Source of the DNA: Desulfuromonadales bacterium
GTDB taxonomy: Bacteria > Desulfobacterota > Desulfuromonadia > Desulfuromonadales > Syntrophotaleaceae
NCBI GenBank assembly: GCA_013619105.1
Contig: JABXKU010000006.1
Coordinates: forward strand, 1 to 64,000
DNA length: 64,000 nucleotides
Direction of reading: 5' to 3'
The notes beneath the pieces are model-generated. The model was not told the origin of the DNA. It saw only the letters and a list, made by a program, of their open reading frames with translations, and ran no database searches. A program made the position numbers and the translations under genes. Below, in pieces: positions 46,755 to 53,953 of the stretch; positions within the stretch are counted from its first letter, which is position 1; every line of letters begins with the position of its first letter.

Positions 46755-47849
46755 CTAAAAGATCTCGTCAATGGCTTGAAAGTTTAACTCGGTTTCAGCC
46801 AGGGATTGCAACAGGGTGATTTTCTGACGGTCCTCGGCATCGATTTTGGCGAGGTCATTGGCAATGGTGGAAAAGACTTCTCCGCTGCTGTAGTTCTCGG
46901 CACGCATATAGGGGATCTGGCTGCGGTCGAGAATTTGCTGGGTGACTTTGGAGAGGGGAAACAGGCCGGGGATCACCAGCCCAGCAATCTTGTTCCGATA
47001 GTCGGGAATGTTGTACAGGGCCGCCATTGTTACTAGCAGTTCGTTGCGGGTGCTGGTGACGATCAGCAACGACGACTCTTCCAGAAGGTCGTGGACCCGT
47101 TGTGTTGAGGCGGCCCCGAGCTGTGTATGGTGCACGATGCGCGGACCGGCAGCTTGGTCGCCATTGAGGGTGGTGCCGAGGAGTTGGGCAATGTGGTTGA
47201 GGGTCGGATTGGCCAGCACTGGGGAGAAGTCGAAGCCGGGTACTACCTTGAAGGGCATTTTAGAGAAGGCCTGTTGCAGGTAGCCCATGGTTTCTTGCCG
47301 CTTATTCGACAATATCTTATTGATCAACACCATCCGCAAATCAGCTTTTTCCTGCTGAAGCAGGGCCATATTAAGATGGACATTGTCAATCACTCGGCCG
47401 ATACCGGCATCGGTCACCATCAGAATCGGGGCGTCAAGCAATCGAGCAATGCGGGCATTGTTCAGGCCGACCACTGAACCAACGCCACTATGACCGGCTC
47501 CTTCAATGATCAGCAGGTCGCAGCGTTGCTCGAGTTCGCGGGCTGCTTGCAGCATTTGCACTTTGAGGTCGTCGGCCGAGATCTTTTGATCGAGAATCTG
47601 GCGGGTCGAGTCGGGTTGTAAAACCACCGGCGACATATAGTCGAGGTCTTCTTCCAGACCGTAGATTCGGGCCAACAAGGCGGCATCCTGATCGACCCAG
47701 CGGCCCCTGAAACGCGTTGGTTTCGGTCCTAAAGGTTTCATGAAGCCGACCCGGCGATATTTTTTGCGGGCCATATGCAGCAGGGCGATACTGGTGGTAG
47801 TTTTGCCACATTGCTGACCTGTAGCGGCAATAAAGATTTTTTTGCACAC
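46755..47849 (-). CDS. DRTGG domain / BioD-like ATPase protein
   Basis: The 364-residue protein starts IFIAATGQQCGKTTTSIALLHMA, a P-loop of the dethiobiotin-synthetase or cobyrinate-synthase type, with IIEGAGHSGVGSVVGLNNARIARLL near residue 115. Residues about 215-330 resemble the DRTGG domain found next to such ATPase domains in phosphotransacetylases. No phosphotransacetylase domain is present. Function is unknown; regulation or cofactor amidation-like chemistry would be guesses. It starts with GTG after GGAAGG and is followed by larB and larC in an apparent operon. Confidence 0.8.
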   Translation of the reverse strand: MCKKIFIAATGQQCGKTTTSIALLHMARKKYRRVGFMKPLGPKPTRFRGRWVDQDAALLARIYGLEEDLDYMSPVVLQPDSTRQILDQKISADDLKVQMLQAARELEQRCDLLIIEGAGHSGVGSVVGLNNARIARLLDAPILMVTDAGIGRVIDNVHLNMALLQQEKADLRMVLINKILSNKRQETMGYLQQAFSKMPFKVVPGFDFSPVLANPTLNHIAQLLGTTLNGDQAAGPRIVHHTQLGAASTQRVHDLLEESSLLIVTSTRNELLVTMAALYNIPDYRNKIAGLVIPGLFPLSKVTQQILDRSQIPYMRAENYSSGEVFSTIANDLAKIDAEDRQKITLLQSLAETELNFQAIDEIF

Positions 47850-48032
47850 GGCGTTGCCTTCCGAGCATAAACGTTCAGTTTGTGATTTTGGACCATTATA
47901 TAGCCAAGCGCGGTCATTTCAAAGACCTGTTAACGTACCTCAAGAAATGAGTGGTTGTGGGCCTGATACCAAACAATTAAAAAAATCGTCCTACCCCTGT
48001 TTTAATCCTCCTTGTAGGCCTGGCGTAAACAT

Positions 48033-48061
48033 TTGACTCAGCGAAACAAATTCGTTATATT
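48033..48061 (+). promoter_or_regulatory. promoter of the ECF-type transporter operon
   Basis: TTGACT at 48033-48038, a 17-bp spacer and TATATT at 48056-48061. It has the same spacing, the same -10 and the same overlap with a palindrome as the promoter at 42619. Confidence 0.85.
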
Positions 48062-48076
48062 CCCTTGGTCATAACG
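48053..48076. promoter_or_regulatory. ModE-like operator overlapping the -10 box (site 2)
   Basis: The site begins CGTTATATT and ends ATAACG over 24 bp with a CCCTTGG-type centre, so CGTTAT and ATAACG are exact inverted half-sites. It differs from site 1 at three positions. A molybdate/tungstate-responsive repressor is the likely binder; another GTTAT-recognising regulator cannot be excluded. Confidence 0.75.
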
Positions 48077-48179
48077 GGGTTTGGTTTTGCTGAGAGCTAT
48101 GCAAACGGCTTCGCAATGCTCTTGCGGAATAATCCGACAACGAGGGAATGTTTTTCGGCTAGAAGGATATGATCGGATC

Positions 48180-49541
48180 ATGGGTGTGATTTTACGATTG
48201 AAGAAGTTTTCCTTCACCTATCCAGAGGTGAAGACGCCCGTTTTGAAGGATCTCGATCTGGAGATTGAAGCCGGTCGCTGCTACTGCCTGACCGGACCGA
48301 CCGGCTCGGGTAAGACGACTTTGGCTTTGGCCCTTAAAGGGTTGCTGTGTGCCGGCAGGCATGAGGGCGAGATCGATATGCCTTCCGTCACGGATTCGAC
48401 TCCCATGGCCGTCGGCATGGTGCTGCAAGACCCCGAGGTGCAATTACTCACCAGTTCGGTGGGGGCGGAGGTAGCTTTTGGCCTGGAAAACCTTTGTGTT
48501 GATCCGGCTGATATGTCAGAACGGGTGGTCTCTGCCCTGCTGGCTGTCGGGCTTGAAAAGCCGCTTGATTATCCGGTGGACAAGCTTTCAATGGGCCAGA
48601 AGTATCGGTTGCTGATCGCCGCGCTGTTGGTCATGAAACCGTTGCTGCTGATTCTTGATGAGCCTGGCGCCCAACTTGACCCCGAAGGCCTTGAGCTGCT
48701 GCGCGAGTGCCTGAGGCGACTTAAACAGGACGGGGTGTCGATTATCCTTTGTGAACACCGCCCTGACTCGTTGTTGAGTGAGATTGATACTTTCTTGCAG
48801 CTCGATGGCAGTGGACGATTAGCTGAGGGACGCTACCAAACCGAGAAACTCGCTCCCTCGTCACCCCCTTTCTCTGCGATTGCTGAAAAGGAAACGGTAC
48901 TGCGGGTGCAGGACCTGTCTTTTATCGGAGTTGGCGATCAACCGGTTTGGTCACAGGTCTCCTTTACCGTTGACCGGGGTCGGCGTTTTGCTGTTACCGG
49001 CATGAATGGCACTGGTAAGACCACCTTGCTGCGTTGTTTGGCCGGCTTTCTCAGTCCTCAGCAGGGCGAGATAGAGATTCTTGGCGGCGCTCCCGATGCC
49101 TACCGTCTACGGGGCCGCCTCGGTTGCCTGTTTCAGAATCCGCAAAAACAAATCTTTGAAAACACCGTTGGCGAGGAGATCGCTTTTCCTCTGAAGCGTT
49201 TCGGACTCTTAAATGGGTCCGTTGAAGAACGGGTCGCTGAGGCTCTGGCCGCCTGCGGCATCAGCCATCTCATACAACAGTCACCTCACAAACTCAGTTA
49301 CGGACAGAAACATCTGGTGGCCCTAGCTTCGGTGCTGGCCCCCCGCCCAGAATTACTGTTGCTCGATGACCCTTTAGCGGGACTCGACGATGACCACAGC
49401 AGGGCGGTGATGGAGTTGCTGGTCCATTACAATGTGCAGCACGGCACGACCATGCTCTGGACCTTCCATGACCCCGATGCTTGGCCAGGGTGGGCTGATC
49501 AGGTACTGCATCTCGAGGGAGGGCGCCTTGTATCTAGGTAA
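48180..49541 (+). CDS. energy-coupling factor-type ABC transporter, fused double ATPase
   Basis: The 453-residue protein has two CbiO/EcfA-type ATPase domains. The first has [31 protein letters not shown] and LLLILDEPGAQLDPEG; the second has GMNGTGKTTLLRCLAG, LSYGQKHLVALASVL and LLLLDDPLAGLDDDH. Both catalytic sites look intact, although the signatures are SMGQ and SYGQ rather than SGGQ, as is common in ECF ATPases. The ATG at 48180 starts the conserved LKKFSFTYPEV; ATG 48099 is an alternative. It energises the EcfT-like and S-like proteins encoded next. The substrate is inferred from the operator as Mo/W. Confidence 0.9.
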   Translation: MGVILRLKKFSFTYPEVKTPVLKDLDLEIEAGRCYCLTGPTGSGKTTLALALKGLLCAGRHEGEIDMPSVTDSTPMAVGMVLQDPEVQLLTSSVGAEVAFGLENLCVDPADMSERVVSALLAVGLEKPLDYPVDKLSMGQKYRLLIAALLVMKPLLLILDEPGAQLDPEGLELLRECLRRLKQDGVSIILCEHRPDSLLSEIDTFLQLDGSGRLAEGRYQTEKLAPSSPPFSAIAEKETVLRVQDLSFIGVGDQPVWSQVSFTVDRGRRFAVTGMNGTGKTTLLRCLAGFLSPQQGEIEILGGAPDAYRLRGRLGCLFQNPQKQIFENTVGEEIAFPLKRFGLLNGSVEERVAEALAACGISHLIQQSPHKLSYGQKHLVALASVLAPRPELLLLDDPLAGLDDDHSRAVMELLVHYNVQHGTTMLWTFHDPDAWPGWADQVLHLEGGRLVSR

Positions 49542-50220
49542 ACTCTTTTCAATGCGAAAAGTCTCTTTGGCGGCGGTATCCCTGGATGCTCCGGCTCCGG
49601 CCGGTGACGCAAAGTGGGTTGGCTTGCGGATGTTGCTGGCCTTGACACTTTCCTGTCTGGCCTTTATCTCCCACAGCGTTCCTTTTCTGCTGGTGCTGAC
49701 TGTCGTCAATCTGGCGTTGCTCTGGTATTTGGGAAATGGTCAGATATCCCTACGCCGAGAACTCAAAGCTTTCGTCTGGCAGACCCTGGTTATTTTGGTG
49801 CTCTATCTGATCCGGTTTCAGGATTTGAGCGGTCTTTGGGGCGGGTTTAAGATTTCCTGGCAGCTTTTTCTGGCCTTGCTTCCGAGTATGGTTTTTGTTC
49901 GCAGTACCTCTCAAACGCGTATTGTTCAGGCCCTTAATCGGATCATGCCCTGTCGCATGGCTTTTGTACTTAGCACCTGCCTCAAGTTTGCGCCTCAGCT
50001 GTTGGTGGAAGTTCGCAGCATTTACGAAGGGCAGGTATTACGCGGAGCACGCATTCTTCCGCGGGATCTGGTGAAACCCTGGCACTGGTTAGATCTGCTG
50101 CATTGTGTGGTGGTGCCGGCGGTGGTGCAATGTATGGCGCTGGCCGGAAATATCGCCTTGGCTGCGAGAGCTCGTGATTTTGGCAGCCAGCCCAAGCGTA
50201 CTTGCTGGCCTGGTCTATAG
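49528..50220 (+). CDS. EcfT-like transmembrane protein (CbiQ family)
   Basis: The protein is about 230 residues with four or five hydrophobic helices (LRMLLALTLSCLAFISHSVPFLLVLTVVNLALLWYL and others) and a C-terminal cytoplasmic part. That part carries the two coupling motifs of EcfT: YEGQVLRGARILPRDL and ALAARARDFG. It links the ATPases to a substrate-binding S component. The start is uncertain: TTG at 49528 sits just after GAGGGAGGG inside the ATPase gene, while ATG at 49552 has a weaker site; the ORF-track start is a shadow. Translational coupling to the ATPase is likely. Confidence 0.83.
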   Translation: MYLGKLFSMRKVSLAAVSLDAPAPAGDAKWVGLRMLLALTLSCLAFISHSVPFLLVLTVVNLALLWYLGNGQISLRRELKAFVWQTLVILVLYLIRFQDLSGLWGGFKISWQLFLALLPSMVFVRSTSQTRIVQALNRIMPCRMAFVLSTCLKFAPQLLVEVRSIYEGQVLRGARILPRDLVKPWHWLDLLHCVVVPAVVQCMALAGNIALAARARDFGSQPKRTCWPGL

Positions 50221-50277
50221 AATGGTTCTGAAAAGTAGGCCAAATGAGCCACTGTTGCTCAGGAGAGAAATGCGATT

Positions 50278-50829
50278 ATGAATCCAGTTGCTGAACCTGC
50301 GGGCGGGCTCTTTCGTCTGTCCTTAAAAGATGCTTTATTTATTGGTTTTTGTGCAGTTTTTGCGGTGCTGGCCAGAATGATGCTGCGGCTTCATCTGCAT
50401 ATATCCGGTCATGCCATGCTGGTGACCGCCTTCTTTTTGTTATTGGCACGGGGCAGCGTCCGCTACCGTTTCGCCGCCAGTTTTGCCGGTCTACTGGCCG
50501 GAAGTGCCTCCATCTTTTTGGGATTCGCTAAGAGCGGTCCCTTCATGCTGGTCAAGTATCTCGCTGTGGCCCTGGTCATCGATCTGGCCGGATTGCTGAT
50601 GCCGAATCTGTTTCGCAACTATTTTTGGTGCGCCTTGGTCGGCGGTCTTGCCGGCGGGACCAAGTTTTTTACCGCATACAGCGTGAATTATATGGTCGGC
50701 ATGGATCCAACGGTTAATTTTCAGGCGTCACTGTTCGAAGCGGCTGGCGCTATTTTGTTCGGGGTGCTTGGTGGTCTGTTGGTCCCCGTGGTTCTTCGTC
50801 GTTTGCATGCCTACGGCGTAATTTCGTAA
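50278..50829 (+). CDS. putative S component (substrate-specific membrane protein) of the ECF-type transporter
   Basis: This 183-residue integral membrane protein has about five or six helices: DALFIGFCAVFAVLARMMLRLHLH, GHAMLVTAFFLLLARG, FAASFAGLLAGSASIFLGFA, LVKYLAVALVIDLAGLL, YFWCALVGGLAGGTKFFTAY and FEAAGAILFGVLGGLLVPVVL. Size and position right after the EcfT gene fit an S component. I do not recognise a vitamin-type (RibU, BioY, ThiT) or CbiM/NikM signature; CbiM's N-terminal MHI...G start is absent. AGGAGAG precedes the ATG. The substrate is inferred only from the ModE-like operator. Confidence 0.6.
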   Translation: MNPVAEPAGGLFRLSLKDALFIGFCAVFAVLARMMLRLHLHISGHAMLVTAFFLLLARGSVRYRFAASFAGLLAGSASIFLGFAKSGPFMLVKYLAVALVIDLAGLLMPNLFRNYFWCALVGGLAGGTKFFTAYSVNYMVGMDPTVNFQASLFEAAGAILFGVLGGLLVPVVLRRLHAYGVIS

Positions 50830-50864
50830 GGAGCGGCACTTAGTGCCCTTATCAAGGTGACACG

Positions 50865-51605
50865 ATGAACGTACTAATTTGTATCGACGACACGGATAAT
50901 CTCGAATCCAGGGGCACCGGAGAACTGGCCACGATTATGGCTAAAGAAATCGAACGACGTTCCTGGGGTCGTTGTGACTTTGTTACCCGCCATCAACTGC
51001 TGATTCATCCTGACGTGCCCTATACCTCCCATAACAGTTCTATGTGTTTTGCTGCAGATCTCGATCTGGCTAATCTCGATGCAGTGATCGCCTATGCCAG
51101 CGATTTTTTGCGTGATGAGAGTGCGGTCGGTTCTGATCCGGGGTTGTGTGTATCGGTAATCGACCAGTTGGCCGACCCCGAAGCGATTATTGCTTATGGT
51201 CGTTTGGCTAAAAGAGAGGTGCTGAACAAAAAGATGGCCTATGATTTGGCGGCCCAGCTTGATATGCATCTTTCCGAGCATGGTGGCACCGGTCAGGGAG
51301 TGGTCGGGGCGCTGGCCGGTATCGGTTTGCGCTTAAGCGGTAATGACGGAAGAATGAAGGGTTGGCTGCGGATTGAGACCAAAAACGGTCTGGCCAGCGT
51401 TGGCGATATCATGGCCCAAGCCCCCTTAGGCGGTGTACGCACCATGGCAGGGGAGTTGCTGGCGGCGACGGAAATGGTCGAAGTGGACAACAAGCCCAAG
51501 GCGGTGTTGCTCGATGGTCAGATCTATCTGATGGTATCGCCGATTGATAATGGTGGCGCGGTGCACTGGCGGACTACGCCCCGCAGTCAACTTAAAAAGT
51601 TTTGA
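50865..51605 (+). CDS. DDTD-motif protein, TiaS N-terminal-like, unknown function
   Basis: The 246-residue soluble protein begins NVLICIDDTDNLESRGTGELA. The DDTD motif followed by a TGELA-type segment is like the catalytic N-terminal part of TiaS, but the rest of TiaS (nucleic-acid-binding domains, zinc ribbon) is missing. GGTGQGVVGALAGIGLRLSGNDGRMKGW is a Gly-rich centre. A kinase- or nucleotidyl-transferring activity is possible but unproven. It follows the S-like gene by 35 bp in the Mo/W-type operon, so a link to metal-cofactor chemistry is an inference. Confidence 0.6.
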   Translation: MNVLICIDDTDNLESRGTGELATIMAKEIERRSWGRCDFVTRHQLLIHPDVPYTSHNSSMCFAADLDLANLDAVIAYASDFLRDESAVGSDPGLCVSVIDQLADPEAIIAYGRLAKREVLNKKMAYDLAAQLDMHLSEHGGTGQGVVGALAGIGLRLSGNDGRMKGWLRIETKNGLASVGDIMAQAPLGGVRTMAGELLAATEMVEVDNKPKAVLLDGQIYLMVSPIDNGGAVHWRTTPRSQLKKF

Positions 51606-51663
51606 TGGCTTAGCTATTCTATGAGTTTTTGCGAATGCAACAAGTTTTGAAAGGAGTTTCTCT

Positions 51664-51867
51664 ATGTGGCTGAAGGATTCTGAAGGTAAGAAGGCGTTTC
51701 GCCACGGTCATGTTGCTTTCAACCAAGCTAGCCAGGCCGCGCAGGTCTGTGGCAGTTTTCGCCCGGACGTGGAAGAAGAGTGGGTGGCCGATGAAGAGCG
51801 CTCCTGTTACAACTGCCGATTGCGGCGCTGGACCGCCGAGTCCTTTGACTGTCTGCTTCCGGCCTGA
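51664..51867 (+). CDS. small Cys-containing protein
   Basis: This is a 67-residue protein with RSCYNCRLRRWTAESFDCLLP at the C-terminus, so Cys-x-x-Cys plus a third Cys, possibly a metal or Fe-S ligand set, and many charged residues. AAAGGAG stands seven bases before the ATG, so translation is credible. No family is recognised. It lies in the operon between the DDTD gene and the calcium-loop protein. A fragment of repeat A (51604-51640) precedes it. Confidence 0.6.
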   Translation: MWLKDSEGKKAFRHGHVAFNQASQAAQVCGSFRPDVEEEWVADEERSCYNCRLRRWTAESFDCLLPA

Positions 51868-51898
51868 TCTGGATTGAATCTGACGAAAGGGTGGAACC

Positions 51899-52726
51899 AT
51901 GCGTTTTGCTGGAATCTTTATTATTTCTCTGTTGTTATTTGCGCCTGGAGTTTCCTCTGCTGCTGAGTGGGTACAGGAGACTCCTGGACAAAGAGCCTAT
52001 TACGATAGTGGTGGGCAGCTCGAGCGGCTAGAGATCGATGCCGATCGCGATGGCCGTTTTGAAGCGGAAGAACGTTATCGTGAGAAACGCCGAGTCGAAC
52101 GGCGTGAGGACCTCGATGGCGATGGCCAGTGGGAACGTGAGTACCTCTGGCACAAAGACGGTTCGGCGGAGTTGACCGAGCAGGGGCGCAAAGGGAAGCT
52201 GCAAAAGACTTTTTATGGTGTTGGCGGCGCTGTAACAAGAATCGAGAAGGATAGCGACCGGGATGGCAAGTTCGAGTCCAAATGGGAATATAACGCCGGC
52301 GTGCTACAGCGGGTGACCAAACCTCGAGGAATGTGGCACTACAATAAAAAAGGTAAGTTACGTCGGGCTGAGCTTGATGAAGACCGCAACGGTCGTACCG
52401 AAAGAGTCGAATACTATCAGGGTGTCAATCGTTTGGCTAAAGTCGAGGAACTGGCGGCTAACGGCAAGGTGCGTAGCACTTGGTACTATGATGCCAATGG
52501 CAAACCACAGCGGGCCGAAGAGGATACGGACGGTGACGGTCGTCTCGATTGTCAACGCCGCTACCATGCCAACGGCACCATGGAACAGACTACCGATGCC
52601 GATGAGAATGGCGTACCGGAGATTCGTGAACTATTTAATGACTCCGGAACTTTGATCAGCCGAGAAGAAGACCTTGATGGTGACGGTGTTTACGATTTGC
52701 GCACCGGAAAGCTTGCTAAACACTGA
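51899..52726 (+). CDS. secreted protein with seven DxDxDG-type calcium loops
   Basis: This 275-residue protein has a signal peptide (FAGIFIISLLLFAPGVSSAAE) and then seven acidic loops spaced about 25-40 residues apart: DADRDGRFE, DLDGDGQWE, DSDRDGKFE, DEDRNGRTE, DTDGDGRLD, DADENGVPE and DLDGDGVYD. Each is followed by an aromatic strand (ERYR, EYLW, KWEY, EYYQ), with intervening YYDANGKPQRAEE-like strands reminiscent of MORN/YwqK repeats. It probably binds Ca2+ in the periplasm or outside. It is encoded between the transporter genes and exbB, 30 bp after the small Cys protein. Confidence 0.75.
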   Translation: MRFAGIFIISLLLFAPGVSSAAEWVQETPGQRAYYDSGGQLERLEIDADRDGRFEAEERYREKRRVERREDLDGDGQWEREYLWHKDGSAELTEQGRKGKLQKTFYGVGGAVTRIEKDSDRDGKFESKWEYNAGVLQRVTKPRGMWHYNKKGKLRRAELDEDRNGRTERVEYYQGVNRLAKVEELAANGKVRSTWYYDANGKPQRAEEDTDGDGRLDCQRRYHANGTMEQTTDADENGVPEIRELFNDSGTLISREEDLDGDGVYDLRTGKLAKH

Positions 52727-52730
52727 TCCT

Positions 52731-52830
52731 GATGGCGTCGTAAAAAGGTTGTCCTACAGCGTTGCAGCACTGTTGCGGGACTTCGACCTACTAATATGCA
52801 ATTTATTGTTTCGTGAATTTTAATGCCAAA
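52731..52830. repeat. repeat family A fragment before exbB
   Basis: GATGGCGTCGTAAAAAGG, then TCCTACAGCGTTGCAGCACTG and CTTCGACCTACTAATATGC, match the left part of the 3483 element; the right arm is missing. It separates the calcium-loop gene from exbB, so exbB may have a new promoter or rely on read-through. Confidence 0.5.
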
Positions 52831-52859
52831 ACACAATCTTTGTGGAGGAGAAGCGATTA

Positions 52860-53555
52860 ATGGAAAGTCTCATTTCCTTTTTAAGCCAGGCCGGTCCCAT
52901 CGGCATCACTATCGTCGGTTCGTCGGTGATTGCCCTGTTTATCATTATTGAACGCTGCTGGGCCTTTCGCCAGTTGCGACTCAAGGATACCCGCTTGCTG
53001 CACCGGTTGCGTAAACGGGCCACCGAAGGATCCTATACCGAGGCCATGGATCTGGTGCAGGAGGAGTCCCATCCTTTAGCCCAAGTTATGGTTCCGGTAT
53101 TAACCCGCCTCGCGGGGGCGAAACGGACCTCTCGCGCTGCCTTGGAAAAGGCTATCGCTCACGTGGCAGCCCGCGAAGTTCGACAGATGGAGCGTTTTTT
53201 GCCGACGCTGTTCTTGATTTCCAGCGTCACCCCGCTACTGGGACTGTTCGGTACCGTTACCGGTATGATCAAGGCTTTTCAGGCTATTCAACATCTCGGT
53301 GGCAAGGTTAATGCGTCGGTTCTGGCCGGAGGGATCTGGGAAGCGATGTTGACCACGGCCCTCGGCCTTGGAGTAGCGATTCCGGCCATGGTGGCGCACA
53401 ACTATCTGCAGGGTAAGGTTCACGTGGTGGTCGCCGAAATCAAGGAAGAGTCGGGAGTGCTCCTCGACGAACTAGAAGAGGCGGGTCGATTCGATTCGAC
53501 GGGCAAGGCCGCTTCGGCCCCTGAAATTCACCAAGCGCAACAGGAGATCGGCTGA
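52860..53555 (+). CDS. exbB: MotA/TolQ/ExbB proton channel family protein
   Basis: The 231-residue inner-membrane protein has three helices: near 15-35 (PIGITIVGSSVIALFIIIE), near 120-145 (FLPTLFLISSVTPLLGLFGTVTGMI) and near 165-185 (ILTTALGLGVAIPAM-type, seen as MLTTALGLGVAIPAMVAH). The LLGLFGTVTGMIKAF segment is the family hallmark. With ExbD it turns proton flow into work on TonB. The ATG at 52860 follows GGAGGAG; the GTG of the ORF track is not needed. exbD overlaps by one base. Confidence 0.9.
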   Translation: MESLISFLSQAGPIGITIVGSSVIALFIIIERCWAFRQLRLKDTRLLHRLRKRATEGSYTEAMDLVQEESHPLAQVMVPVLTRLAGAKRTSRAALEKAIAHVAAREVRQMERFLPTLFLISSVTPLLGLFGTVTGMIKAFQAIQHLGGKVNASVLAGGIWEAMLTTALGLGVAIPAMVAHNYLQGKVHVVVAEIKEESGVLLDELEEAGRFDSTGKAASAPEIHQAQQEIG

Positions 53556-53950
53556 TGGATATCCCGGTACGGAGCACAAGCACCGGGCTCAACCTGACGC
53601 CGCTGATCGATATCGTCTTCTTGTTGCTGGTGTTTTTTCTGTTGACCACCCAGTTTATCGAAGAAGATGGAATTGGGGTCAAATTGCCCAGTTCCAACTC
53701 TGTCACTACTCGGGATCGGGATGAGGTGGCGATAGCCATTACCCAAAAAGGGGATCTTTTTGTCCAGGGGCAGCGTCTTCCCCTCGCCAGTTTGACCGCT
53801 AAACTTGAAGAAGTATTAGGCGCTGACACAACAGTTGTGGTGCGGGGCGATCGCGAAGTGGCCCTGCAAACCTTGGTGTCGGTGATGGAAAAAGCCAAGG
53901 CAGCTGGAGCCGCCCGGCTGGTGGTCGCAACGCTGCAAGAGGGTAACTGA
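53555..53950 (+). CDS. exbD: ExbD/TolR family protein
   Basis: This 131-residue protein has a short cytoplasmic N-terminus, one helix (LTPLIDIVFLLLVFFLLTTQF, about 13-33) containing the essential Asp in PLIDIVF, and a periplasmic domain ending VVATLQEGN. It is TGATG-coupled to exbB and three bases upstream of tonB. It should form the proton-driven ExbBD complex serving the TonB-dependent receptor. Confidence 0.92.
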   Translation: MDIPVRSTSTGLNLTPLIDIVFLLLVFFLLTTQFIEEDGIGVKLPSSNSVTTRDRDEVAIAITQKGDLFVQGQRLPLASLTAKLEEVLGADTTVVVRGDREVALQTLVSVMEKAKAAGAARLVVATLQEGN

Positions 53951-53953
53951 GCC

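Larger units (their letters stand above)
47850..48179. other. divergent control region, DRTGG gene / ECF-type operon
   Basis: The 330-bp region holds the ModE-boxed promoter of the plus-strand operon and a leader of about 110 nt. In the leader the ATPase frame is open from an ATG at 48099 (MQTASQCSCGII), so a longer N-terminus is possible. No minus-strand promoter is evident. Confidence 0.5.

Noticed and set aside
48068-48180. Molybdenum-cofactor or other riboswitch in the leader of the ECF-type operon
   Set aside because: No recognisable conserved riboswitch core or expression-platform hairpin was found by eye; the operator explains regulation better.
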